A stretch of 14,741 bases of DNA from Acidobacteriota bacterium (lineage in GTDB: Bacteria; Acidobacteriota; Terriglobia; Acidiferrales; UBA7541). Within the stretch, counting starts at the first letter, position 1. Each line of letters opens with the position of its first letter. Below the pieces are notes generated by a model. That model had not been told where the DNA came from, ran no database searches, and was given only the letters and a program-made list of their open reading frames with translations. Positions 6,329-14,312 of this stretch are shown here, piece after piece. The DNA lies in contig PKWH01000324.1 of NCBI GenBank assembly GCA_003131985.1, positions 11,127 through 25,867 on the forward strand, in the 5' to 3' direction. The position numbers and the translations under genes were made by a program.

Positions 6329-8800
6329 TTATTCAGATCTGAGTGCTTTCATGGGGTCGATGCGCATTGCCCGCCGCGCAGGTACATAACAGGCAATAAG
6401 CGATACGGCGAGAAGCACCATGCCGACAACAACTAACGTTGTGGGATCGATTGGCGCAATTCCATATAGCATCGACGACAACAACCGCGTGAAGGCGAGC
6501 GCGCCCGCAATCCCCACTAAGATTCCTGCAAGCGTTAGCATCATTCCGTGTCCGACCATAAGCTTCAGAACGTCCGATCGGCGCGCTCCGAGGGAAATGC
6601 GAATGCCGATCTCCGCAGTGCGCTGCCTTAGCGAATATGCCATCACGCCGTAAAGGCCAATCCCTGCAAGAAATAATGCGACACCCGCAAAAACCCCAAA
6701 CAGAGAAGTCTGGAAACGGCGCAAAGCACTGGCCTCCGACACTCGCTGATCCATGCTTTGAATATTAGCCACCGCGAGGCTCGGATCTATAATGCTGACT
6801 GTGCGCCGAATCGCAGGAATCATCTGCGCAGGCGGGAGCGAAGTACGAATCGCAATGTACGCCCTGTTTGCGTCGTGACCGTCTTGCCAGAATGGCTGAT
6901 AAATTTGGGGCGGCGGCGCATCCTCAAGATTGGAATGGCGGACATTTGCAACTACGCCCACGACCGCAGCCCACGGCCAGTCAATATTACTGTTCGCAGC
7001 AACGTAGCATATGCAGAGACGTCCACCCAGTGAGGATTGGGCTGGGAAATAGGCTTTTGCGAAGGCCTCGTTGACAATGACGACGCCTAGATGGCCAGCA
7101 ACTCCGTCTTCGCGCGAGAAGAATCGCCCTGCGATGAGTGGCGTACCCATAGCTTCGAAATAGTTCTCGGTGACGAACGATGAGTTGACCAGCTGGTTAT
7201 TCTGGTTCGCATAACCCTCGACCATAAATTTACTCAAAGTCTTCGAGTGGCTCAGCGGCAGATGGTCGATGATGCCAACCGCGTTGACTGCGTGTAAACT
7301 ACTGAGCTTGTCGAGCAGGCCCTGAAAAAACGCTTCCCGTTGTGCGGCCTTGCTGTAACGCTGATCTAGCGCGATATTCATGGTGAGCGTCGAGTCCAAG
7401 AAGCCAGTTGACACGGTTTGCAAATTCACGTAGCTGCGAATGAGCAGGCCGCTGCCAGTCAACAGAACGACCGCGAGTGCTACTTCCACGACAATCAAGC
7501 CGTGCCGCCAGTGTTTCGACGCGCCTGCAACGCCTTTGTAGCCGCCTCGTTTGATCAGTTCGCTCAGATTGGGGCGCGATACGCCAAGCGCTGGTACGAT
7601 CCCGAACACTACGCCTGCGGCAATCGAAATGGCAAGCGCGAAGAGCAGAACGCGCAAATCGAGAGACGTTTCATTCAGCCGCGGAACATTACCGGGGTTA
7701 AGACGAAGCATAAGCCGAATGGCTGCATAGGCGATCAGGACCCCTAACGCGCCCCCGCCGCAAGCGAGCAGGAGAGCCTCGGTGAGCACCTGCCGAATCA
7801 GGCGTCCGCGTCGCGCCCCTAGCGCGGCCCTCACGCCCATTTCCTGGGTCCGGCTCGCAGCACGAGCCAACAGCAGGCTTGCCGCGTTTGCGCACGCGAT
7901 GAGCAAAACCAGAGACACGGCGCCGAATAGAAGCCACACTAACAGTCGCGCCCCAGCGACGACAGTTTCGGTGAAGGACCTCACAACCCCATACAGACCT
8001 TTAAAGATGGAGTCGGGGTTGTGAAGCGCATCGATACGCGGCACGATCGTGTCTAGTTCCGCCTGCGCTTGCGTAATTGTAACGCCAGGGCGCAAGCGCC
8101 CTATGGCGTCGCCGCTCCGATTGTCGCGGTCCGCCTTCTGCTGCGGCGTCAAGACCAGGGGCAGCCAAACGTCAGTCTTCGTGATGCCGGGTTCGGAATA
8201 AGGCAGTTCGGTCGAGTTGGGATAGCCAAACGTAGCAGGCATCACTCCGATGACTTGATAGTCTTGTCCGTCGAGCGTCACAGTTTTGCCGAGCACTTGG
8301 TTGCTGCCGCCAAACGCCGACTGCCAAAGTGCACGGCTAATGATAGCAACGTCTTCGTGTCCCGGTTCGGTGTCCTGCGCCTGAATTGCGCGGCCAAATT
8401 GCGGATTGATATCCAACGTGGAGAAAAAGTTCGATTGAACGAGCGCGCCGCCCACCCGTTGTGCTGTGCCTCCAGCCGAAAGATTGAATGACTGCTGATC
8501 GAAGAGGGTAAACGCTGAGAATGAATGCAATTGGCGCTGGATGTCGAAGAAGTCTCCGTTGCTGGGGCCCATGGCCTCAATGGGAACTCGCGGGAGGCTA
8601 TGACTTGGAGTCCAGAGGTACACGAGTGCTCTCGCATCCCCGTACGGCAATGAACGGATCAAAACTGCGTTGAGCAAGCTGAAAATTGCCGTATCGGCGC
8701 CGATGCCGACGGCCAGCGTCAGCAGGGCCACAACCGTAAACCCCGGCGTCTTCGCCAGCACTCGAAGCGCATATCGCATGTCTTGCCAGATTGTGCCCAA
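6329..8800 (-). CDS. Orphan FtsX/MacB-type ABC transporter permease (ADOP class)
   Basis: An 823-aa inner-membrane protein built from two MacB-like halves. Each half has a membrane helix, a large periplasmic MacB_PCD-type domain and an FtsX core of three helices. The first half starts WQDMRYALRVLAKTPGFT, VALLTLAVGIGADTAIFS; its FtsX core holds LLVWLLFGAVSLVLLIACAN, ASLLLARAASRTQEMGVRAALGA. The second half ends with LYGVMAYSLRQRTAEIGIRISLGA and VPARRAMRIDPMKALRSE. This double organisation without an own ATPase is typical of the Acidobacterial duplicated orphan permeases. No ABC ATPase lies beside it, so partner and substrate are unknown. The start is placed at TTG 8800: GGAGG lies 8 nt before it, and the residues after it match family N-termini. 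An upstream in-frame TTG at 8815 overlaps that ribosome-binding site and is unlikely. Confidence 0.9.
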   Translation of the reverse strand: MGTIWQDMRYALRVLAKTPGFTVVALLTLAVGIGADTAIFSLLNAVLIRSLPYGDARALVYLWTPSHSLPRVPIEAMGPSNGDFFDIQRQLHSFSAFTLFDQQSFNLSAGGTAQRVGGALVQSNFFSTLDINPQFGRAIQAQDTEPGHEDVAIISRALWQSAFGGSNQVLGKTVTLDGQDYQVIGVMPATFGYPNSTELPYSEPGITKTDVWLPLVLTPQQKADRDNRSGDAIGRLRPGVTITQAQAELDTIVPRIDALHNPDSIFKGLYGVVRSFTETVVAGARLLVWLLFGAVSLVLLIACANAASLLLARAASRTQEMGVRAALGARRGRLIRQVLTEALLLACGGGALGVLIAYAAIRLMLRLNPGNVPRLNETSLDLRVLLFALAISIAAGVVFGIVPALGVSRPNLSELIKRGGYKGVAGASKHWRHGLIVVEVALAVVLLTGSGLLIRSYVNLQTVSTGFLDSTLTMNIALDQRYSKAAQREAFFQGLLDKLSSLHAVNAVGIIDHLPLSHSKTLSKFMVEGYANQNNQLVNSSFVTENYFEAMGTPLIAGRFFSREDGVAGHLGVVIVNEAFAKAYFPAQSSLGGRLCICYVAANSNIDWPWAAVVGVVANVRHSNLEDAPPPQIYQPFWQDGHDANRAYIAIRTSLPPAQMIPAIRRTVSIIDPSLAVANIQSMDQRVSEASALRRFQTSLFGVFAGVALFLAGIGLYGVMAYSLRQRTAEIGIRISLGARRSDVLKLMVGHGMMLTLAGILVGIAGALAFTRLLSSMLYGIAPIDPTTLVVVGMVLLAVSLIACYVPARRAMRIDPMKALRSE

Positions 8801-9083
8801 CTGAAATACCTCCAATCCCGAGCAGGAATCAAAAACTGGAACACTCGTTATTTACCATACGAGTCTTTTAGCATTGTAGTATCTTTAGGTGCGGCGAACT
8901 TCTTGGAATCCGCAATTCAATTAGTCTCTATAGGGAGATGCCTTTGCTCTCGATTCTGTTGTTTTGCCACAACCATGCAATGGAGAACTAATGGCTCTTC
9001 CACGCCAACGAGACCTGAATATTGTCTTTGAGGGACAATCGGTATTTGCGAGCGTTCCGCGAGAGGGCGTATTCTTCACAAAA

Positions 9084-10277
9084 ATGCGCGCATTATTGAT
9101 TCAGTCCGCGTTTCTGTTAGTGGCGCTGAGTGTTTGCTATGGTTGCGCGGCGCGCCGAACTGTTGTGGATCGGAACTACCGACTCGTCAGAATTGGAGAC
9201 ACAGATTTTCTGCTTCCCCCTGACTTTTCCCCTAAAGCGGAAGATGCTGTGGAGACTTCCGTGCCCCTAGGCAGACTAAATAAGAATCCGCACGCGGTAG
9301 AAACTGCGGAATGCTCGATTCGCGATCGCTGGTTTTCCTTGAACCGCGACGCCACTGGGAATAATTGGGTAGCTCAGGTGCCGGCTCCCGACGCGTGGTA
9401 TAGCGATGACCTCGTCTCACACAGCCATCAAGAATGGAATCACTTTCTCGCCCAGATTTACGATCTCGAGTCCAAAGGCTGTATCACTCCCGAGGGCTAT
9501 GAGACGGCCACGAGCTGGGTTCGCGAAAGTCTGCCGACACCAGTAGTCTTCGCATCACTTTTCAGAGGCACACTCGACGAGCGCGGCTTCGTGATCTTGA
9601 AACCAGGAATTAAGCTTATTGTCCAGAGGTCGGTCTACCGCCCTGCGGGCAGCGCCACAGTAGCAGACTACGTGGGCGAGATGAAAGTGTATTACAGTGT
9701 CGTTCGTCGACATGGTGATGAGATTGGCTTGGAACTCGGCAGCATTCAAAGAAGCGCCGGGCTACCGTCGATACCACATGAAGGGGTTCTCGATACGAAG
9801 GTGGCTCATGCTTTCCACAGAGTCGGCGCTCTTCGACTCTTTTTGCTCACCTGGTATATTCCCTCGGGACTACATCGCACCGCATTGTTAGTCGGTGTCC
9901 GAAATCCGGCGGACATGGTTGAAATTTCGCGAAGGATTGAGAAGATGCCCGAAATTCCTTGCAGCGATCTCGCGAGTCCCGGCGTCGCATGCCTTTCGTT
10001 CGGTGGAGCGGATTCCGCAAACTCCGCCAGCGTGGAACTCAACATCGGAGTCAACGGCAGAGACGAGTATTTCCCTGTCGATTCGACCGTCGCGTCGGTG
10101 TTGAACTCCCTGCCTCCAGAAGAGCAGGCGGCGGCATGGAAGACGCTCCGAATTCGCCGCTTGTTTCGGGACGAGTACCATGATCTGGAGTTCCGTCGCG
10201 AAGATCCAAGCGTTTCCAGCTTGGTGCTGTTTGCAGGAGACCAAATCTCATGGGGCAGCACGCCGGACTTGCCCTGA
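9084..10277 (+). CDS. Exported, probably lipid-anchored protein with SLBB/GfcC-like C-terminus; function unknown
   Basis: A 397-aa protein. Residues 1-21 (MRALLIQSAFLLVALSVCYGC) form a signal peptide; C21 or C18 could be lipidated, but neither fits the lipobox well. Residues about 330-391 (VDSTVASVLNSLPPEE, LRIRRLFRDEYHDLEF, LVLFAGDQISW) have the pattern of SLBB or GfcC-like beta-grasp domains in capsule-export proteins, where a repeated L-x-x-GD-x-I-x-W/V closes the fold; this is a pattern judgement. The central part has no family I recognise. In-frame starts lie upstream: ATG at 8991 with GGAG 6 nt before it, and TTG at 8964. ATG 8991 has the better ribosome-binding site but would put 31 residues before the signal peptide, so 9084 is preferred. 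The gene is divergent from the permease. Confidence 0.68.
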   Translation: MRALLIQSAFLLVALSVCYGCAARRTVVDRNYRLVRIGDTDFLLPPDFSPKAEDAVETSVPLGRLNKNPHAVETAECSIRDRWFSLNRDATGNNWVAQVPAPDAWYSDDLVSHSHQEWNHFLAQIYDLESKGCITPEGYETATSWVRESLPTPVVFASLFRGTLDERGFVILKPGIKLIVQRSVYRPAGSATVADYVGEMKVYYSVVRRHGDEIGLELGSIQRSAGLPSIPHEGVLDTKVAHAFHRVGALRLFLLTWYIPSGLHRTALLVGVRNPADMVEISRRIEKMPEIPCSDLASPGVACLSFGGADSANSASVELNIGVNGRDEYFPVDSTVASVLNSLPPEEQAAAWKTLRIRRLFRDEYHDLEFRREDPSVSSLVLFAGDQISWGSTPDLP

Positions 10278-10533
10278 CAATCCAACTGAATGTTGTCGAA
10301 CTCGCGCCAAAGGTTGCCCAGAACCTGGAGTCGTATTACCTCACTAGCTATACCTTCGCCGAAGTGGACCCAACTGGCCAGCGCACCCCGGTTAGCACGG
10401 CCGCTGGGGATAATCTCACCACGATTGGGGCTCTAGCGTCATCTTTGCAACTCAGGATCGTTTCAAGCCATTGCAGCTTTTTAGTTGCCGAAGAATCAGC
10501 AGCACTTCTGGCCGTTCAGAATCTACATTTAGA
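10278..10533. other. Intergenic stretch between convergent genes
   Basis: 256 bp between the ends of the exported-protein gene (plus) and the ATP-grasp gene (minus). No second RiPP precursor, T-rich terminator or RNA gene is visible on either strand. A plus-strand frame stays open from 10250 to 10693, but it overlaps the ATP-grasp gene antisense and has no recognisable protein family. An imperfect hairpin (GCCGAAG with CTTCTGGC) lies at about 10487-10512. Confidence 0.4.
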
Positions 10534-11583
10534 TCATGTCTCAGTGGTAGTGAAAGGCACCTCTTCCTCTGGCAGGCTTGGGAATGCCGTCGGGTCAAAC
10601 GTGAAATCTCCCAAGGGCGGGAAAGGCTTTTTTTCAGTTCCTGTTAGAAAGACGAGGAAGTCCTCGAAAATGCGCGCCTCGGGCAGCATTTGATCGATCC
10701 ACAGAAACTGACCCGCCTCGTTGACCTCGAGGAACCACCAGCAGCCATGCTCGTCAACGGCAAAATCGAAGCAACCGAAAACGATGCCCGAATTGACCAT
10801 GAACTCCCGGAGGCCCAGCAGAACCGCCTCTGGCACAGGAACCTCCTCAACATGCGCCCGGCCCAAGACTGCTTCGAGGCGCCAGTCCAACGAATCTGAG
10901 CGCACTAGAAACGCGCGTACGAGTTCACCCAACACCATCACGCGAGCATCATGGTGTTTGGCAATTAGTTGCTGGTAGATTCCCGGCGCGTAGGTGAGCA
11001 AATCGTCGGTGCCGTCAGCAGGGAAAGTCATCTCGGAGGTTACCGTGAAAGCCTTTAGTCCCGTCCGTGAGTTCTCCCAGACGTGAGGCAAGAACCCCTT
11101 GTACACCAATCTCGTACCGCGTTCCGACAGACGGGCAACGACTTGCTGGGGTTCATTGCCCATCATCGTCGCCGGCACCAAAAGACCAGCCCGTCGGGCA
11201 ACAAGGATTTGCGCCGCCTTTCTGTTGATCGCGCTCGCGGCCGAGGGTGGGTTGATGCACCTACAGCCGCTAGCCTCAATTCCCAAGTCGAGACAGTCAG
11301 AGAATCGTCTAGCTTCTGCGCGGACAAACCGACGGTCACACTCAGCCATTAGGGGATGAAAACTAAATGACCGTGGCCTTCTGTACCAAACGATGTCACC
11401 AGGCTCAACAATTCTGCCCTGCAAACAGACACGAAGGTTGGGCGCGAATTCAACCGAAGCTTGCCGCTGACCTTCGTACCCGAGTCCTTCCCACTGATTA
11501 ACCACGAAGCCGACAGTCTCAAGCGCCCAGCGAACGGCTGCCGCATGGTAATCCGCAAGAGCAGAGATGATAACAATAGTCAC
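10534..11583 (-). CDS. MvdC/MvdD-like ATP-grasp ligase (graspetide macrocyclase)
   Basis: A 349-aa protein of the ATP-grasp peptide-maturase family, which activates Asp/Glu side chains of a precursor as acyl-phosphates and joins them to Ser/Thr (ester) or Lys (amide). The N-terminal part has the family motif WYRRPRSF (about 66-73). The ATP-grasp core has INRKAAQILVARRAGLLVPAT (119-139, in two parts), Lys162 in LVYKGF, IYQQLI (202-207), DARVMVLGE (212-220), DWR (233-235), and FGCFDFAV followed by FLEVNEAGQFLWID (284-297), where E286 and N288 bind Mg2+. All expected ATP-site residues are present, so it should be active. The C-terminus after residue 315 is a Pro-rich tail ending PEEEVPFTTTET. 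Start GTG at 11583, 7 nt after a strong GGAGG. It is the last gene of the operon, 74 bp after the precursor stop. Confidence 0.9.
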   Translation of the reverse strand: MTIVIISALADYHAAAVRWALETVGFVVNQWEGLGYEGQRQASVEFAPNLRVCLQGRIVEPGDIVWYRRPRSFSFHPLMAECDRRFVRAEARRFSDCLDLGIEASGCRCINPPSAASAINRKAAQILVARRAGLLVPATMMGNEPQQVVARLSERGTRLVYKGFLPHVWENSRTGLKAFTVTSEMTFPADGTDDLLTYAPGIYQQLIAKHHDARVMVLGELVRAFLVRSDSLDWRLEAVLGRAHVEEVPVPEAVLLGLREFMVNSGIVFGCFDFAVDEHGCWWFLEVNEAGQFLWIDQMLPEARIFEDFLVFLTGTEKKPFPPLGDFTFDPTAFPSLPEEEVPFTTTET

Positions 11584-11604
11584 AACCCCGCCTCCGCTGC
11601 GCCC

Positions 11605-11640
11605 GCGGCCCGACCGGGCCTACTACGCCGACCGGGCCGC
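11605..11640 (-). promoter_or_regulatory. GC-rich inverted repeat between precursor and ligase genes
   Basis: Outer arms GCGGCCCG (11605-11612) and CGGGCCGC (11633-11640) are perfectly complementary; an alternative inner hairpin GGCCCG-AC-CGGGCC (11607-11620) competes with the outer one. The element CCGACCGGGCC occurs twice, 18 nt apart. On the transcript the structure lies about 9 nt before the ribosome-binding site of the ligase gene. No U-tract follows, so it is not a standard terminator. It may stabilise the precursor transcript end or limit ligase translation (inference). Confidence 0.5.
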
Positions 11641-11657
11641 AGTAACGCAGCTGGTAC

Positions 11658-11831
11658 CTAACCGTTAACTACTATGTCATCTTCTACGGGAACTGGATCC
11701 CCACTGGGTAACGAGTGTCCTGTGCAGTAAGAGTTACTACCGCCGCCCGCGGAGATTTGAGTCATCTCCTCGGCCGTCAGTTCCCTCGCCTTGGATCGCG
11801 CAAGCACCCTGTTTCCTGTTTCTTCTGACAT
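11658..11831 (-). CDS. Graspetide-type RiPP precursor peptide with double-glycine leader
   Basis: A 57-aa peptide. The leader (about residues 1-30) contains ARELTAEEMTQISAGG, the LxxEExxxI-GG pattern recognised and cut by C39 peptidases. The core begins GSNSYCTGHS and ends VEDDIVVNG: 27 residues with four Ser, one Thr, three Asp, one Glu, one Cys and no Lys. Ser/Thr come first and acidic residues later, which suits ester macrocycles made by the neighbouring ATP-grasp ligase. The start is ATG 11831: AGGAGG lies 8 nt before it. A GTG nine nt earlier overlaps that ribosome-binding site and is rejected. The gene starts 14 nt after the transporter stop, with its ribosome-binding site directly behind that stop, so it is co-transcribed and probably translationally coupled. 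I recognise the class by architecture, not by similarity to a known peptide. Confidence 0.85.
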   Translation of the reverse strand: MSEETGNRVLARSKARELTAEEMTQISAGGGSNSYCTGHSLPSGDPVPVEDDIVVNG

Positions 11832-11845
11832 AATCCTCACCTCCT

Positions 11846-13993
11846 TTATTCCGTCGTCGAATTTGCCGAGCGACGATCATGCTCGGCTTCCGGGATTGTC
11901 TCCCGAAACTCTCCGCGCACGGGTACCAAGTGAGCCCCGTCAATGGCGACGACCCTATCCGCAATCGCGACGGTCTCAGGCCGGTGTGCGACAATAATCC
12001 GCGTCACCGAGAGCCCCGCGAGCGAAGCGGCGATCATGCGCTCGGTAACTAGGTCCAGGTGACTGGTTGCCTCGTCGAAAATCAAGACTGCCGGACTCCT
12101 ATACAAAGCCCGGGCAATCAGCAGGCGCTGTCGCTGGCCCCCAGAAAGCGCCGTCCCTGCCGTCCCGACCCGCGTCTCGTAGTGCATCGGCATAGCTTCG
12201 ATCTCCGCATCCAGGGCCGCGAGTCTCACGCACTCCGCCACTCGAGCCATATCCGGTTCCTCCGAGAAAAAGTGAATGTTCTCGGCGACTGTGCCCGAAA
12301 ATATGGCGTCCTCTTGGAGAACCACCCCTAGCAACCTCCGCGTGCTTCGGTGGTCACCTGTAACGGGTAAGCCATCTGCAAGAACCTGCCCACGTGTTGG
12401 GGCCAGAAGACCGCACATGAGCTTGACAAGCGTTGATTTTCCAGAGCCAGAGCGACCAATAATAGCGATACACTCGCCAGGCCGGACGCTCAGCGATAAG
12501 TCCCGAATCACCCACGGATCAGTATCTGAGTAGCGAAACCACACGGATGAGACCTCTAAGCTGACTTGGGCCCTCGAAACGGGAGGCCAATGGGACTGTG
12601 GCGAAGCCTCACTACCGACTTCCGGGCTCTCACGAACCACATCACTGATCCGGTCGAGGTGCACCTTCAGTGTTCTGAGATCGTAGGCGTCGTTGATCAG
12701 CGCCATCATCTTGGAGTTAAAGTGCTCCTTAAATGCGAGAAACGCAAAGAGGGCTCCTAGACTGAGCGCTCCGCTCATGACCGAACGCGCCCCGAGCCAT
12801 ACGACGGCCGCCGTTTCGACGCCCAGGATGCCCATTCCCGCAGCTCGAACTCCAATCGTAAGCGCCTCTCCCTTGGAGCGAGCATTAGTCGTATCAACCA
12901 GCAAATTCAACCATCTTGAAACCCGGTGCGCTTCCTGCGAAAAGAGCTTCAGCGGTCGGATGCCCTGGAGCGTTTCCATGAGATGAGTTCGCATCTGGGC
13001 GGTACATACAGCCTCGTTCGCGGCTGCCTCACGAAGTGGTCCGAGAGCAGCTTGGCGGGCCGCTAAATAGACCGCGGCACCCAGAACAACTATCCCGCCC
13101 ATCGATCGACTGTAGAAGAGCATAGCGGCGAGGGTCAGGGCGGCCACAGCGCCTGACACGGCCGCATTAGCAAACGGGCCGGTGACTACGCGTCGGACGA
13201 CCTCTGACGCGTCGAAGCGCGACATGATTTCTCCTGTAGAGCGCTTTTCGAAGAAGGTCACAGGAAGACCAAGCAGATGTGAGAACAGGTTTGACTGCCA
13301 AGCCACGCTTAGGCGGCTTCCGAGATTGATAGTCGACCAGCCCCGAGCTGCCGTCGTCCATGCCTCAAGAATGCCAAGTAGAAGCAGTCCCGCTACCGCC
13401 GCCGCAAGCCTACCTTCGCGCGCGAGGATCACGTGATCGACGATCCACTGGAGCAGAAAGGGGGCGCACAGGGCGACGATCTCTGTCATTGCCGCCAGCA
13501 CCAATGCCCGACCCACAAGATCGCCGAGGCCATGTACAGTGCCAAGCAGCTCCCGGGCTGTAACGGGATCGGACTCTCGCGCAGACCTGAATTCCTCGGT
13601 CGGCCATAGCTCGAGCGCGATCCCCGTAAAGGCACGGTCCACTTCGCCCAACCGAACGCGCCTTACGCCCACGGCTGGGTCGTGAATTGTGATTTTCCCC
13701 TTTCTAGCTGTGCGCAAAACCACAAAGTGGCACATCTCCCAATGGAGAATGCATGGGACCCGAAGTGTGCCCAGATCGCAGGGCTCGATGCGAACTGCTC
13801 TAGCGGCAAGGTGAAGCTGTCGCGCAGCAAGGACCAGATCACTTAAAGTCTGGCCCCTGAGTGAAGTCGAGTGGCGGCGTCGCATAGTTGCCATGTCAAT
13901 TTTGTAGCCATAAAAATTGACAACCATGGCAAGACATGCCGTCCCACACTCCGATGTCTCGGACTGCAAAACCATGGGCAAGACCTGTCTCAT
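11846..13993 (-). CDS. Peptidase C39 ABC exporter (PCAT) for the RiPP
   Basis: A 715-aa full PCAT. The N-terminal C39 cysteine-protease domain (1-about 125) has Q10, C16 in SECGTACLAM, H89 in CHFVVL and D105 in HDPAVG, so its catalytic set is complete. It should cut precursor leaders after GG in the cytoplasm. The membrane domain spans about 160-430, including the conserved FFEKRSTGEIMSRFD at 247-261. The ATPase domain follows: Walker A GRSGSGKST (513-521), Q-loop Q560, signature LSGGQ (616-620), Walker B LIFDE (637-641) and switch H670. All key residues are intact. The ATG start at 13993 has only a weak ribosome-binding site. It lies 55 nt after the adaptor-like fragment and 14 nt before the precursor gene. 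It is the dedicated protease-exporter of this cluster. Confidence 0.95.
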   Translation of the reverse strand: MRQVLPMVLQSETSECGTACLAMVVNFYGYKIDMATMRRRHSTSLRGQTLSDLVLAARQLHLAARAVRIEPCDLGTLRVPCILHWEMCHFVVLRTARKGKITIHDPAVGVRRVRLGEVDRAFTGIALELWPTEEFRSARESDPVTARELLGTVHGLGDLVGRALVLAAMTEIVALCAPFLLQWIVDHVILAREGRLAAAVAGLLLLGILEAWTTAARGWSTINLGSRLSVAWQSNLFSHLLGLPVTFFEKRSTGEIMSRFDASEVVRRVVTGPFANAAVSGAVAALTLAAMLFYSRSMGGIVVLGAAVYLAARQAALGPLREAAANEAVCTAQMRTHLMETLQGIRPLKLFSQEAHRVSRWLNLLVDTTNARSKGEALTIGVRAAGMGILGVETAAVVWLGARSVMSGALSLGALFAFLAFKEHFNSKMMALINDAYDLRTLKVHLDRISDVVRESPEVGSEASPQSHWPPVSRAQVSLEVSSVWFRYSDTDPWVIRDLSLSVRPGECIAIIGRSGSGKSTLVKLMCGLLAPTRGQVLADGLPVTGDHRSTRRLLGVVLQEDAIFSGTVAENIHFFSEEPDMARVAECVRLAALDAEIEAMPMHYETRVGTAGTALSGGQRQRLLIARALYRSPAVLIFDEATSHLDLVTERMIAASLAGLSVTRIIVAHRPETVAIADRVVAIDGAHLVPVRGEFRETIPEAEHDRRSANSTTE

Positions 13994-14048
13994 AGGTAAT
14001 GGCTCGCCAGTTCACCGGGCATGAGAAAACGCTCTGATCTCTCTTCGA

Positions 14049-14312
14049 TCATTTCTTCTCCGTCCTGACATCGGGACCGCTAGGTCTCGACTGCAGTTTG
14101 AAATGAGGGCCGCTGGACCCAGGGAGGTAATCTCTCGACATTGCATTAAATAGCCCGATTGCCAGCAAGAGGTAACACAGGATTCCAAGAAGCAAAAGAG
14201 CGCGATGAGTCTTGATCCTTATCAGTGGCCGCCCATACCCCCCGCGAGCAAGATAGCGGACAGCCTCGGGTCTGAACAGTGGTTTGGAATTATAGTCGGC
14301 AGCATGCCACAC
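14049..14312 (-). CDS. Small membrane protein resembling the N-terminus of an HlyD-type adaptor
   Basis: An 87-aa protein. The cytoplasmic start LFRPEAVRYLARGGYGRPLI (residues 12-31) and the single membrane helix at about 38-56 (RALLLLGILCYLLLAIGL) resemble the beginning of CvaA/HlyD-family membrane-fusion proteins that work with C39 transporters. Those are around 400 aa long; here only a 30-residue periplasmic tail remains (ending SGPDVRTEKK) and no coiled coil or lipoyl domain follows. Only 55 bp separate it from the transporter, so no frameshifted remainder exists. It is either a pseudogene remnant or a minimal accessory subunit. The GTG start at 14312 has GAGG 8 nt upstream, which favours translation. 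It is the first gene of the operon. Confidence 0.65.
   Translation of the reverse strand: MWHAADYNSKPLFRPEAVRYLARGGYGRPLIRIKTHRALLLLGILCYLLLAIGLFNAMSRDYLPGSSGPHFKLQSRPSGPDVRTEKK

Noticed and set aside
8964..9083. N-terminal extension of the exported protein from TTG 8964 or ATG 8991
   Set aside because: It would bury a clear signal peptide 31-40 residues inside the protein, although ATG 8991 has a fair ribosome-binding site; kept as alternative only.
10250..10693. 147-codon plus-strand frame after the exported-protein gene
   Set aside because: A third of it is antisense to the ATP-grasp gene, it overlaps the end of the exported-protein gene, and it has no family features.
10534..13993. Lanthipeptide or lasso peptide cluster
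   Set aside because: There is no LanM/LanB/LanC, no asparagine-synthetase-like cyclase and no B-protein; the only tailoring enzyme is an ATP-grasp ligase.
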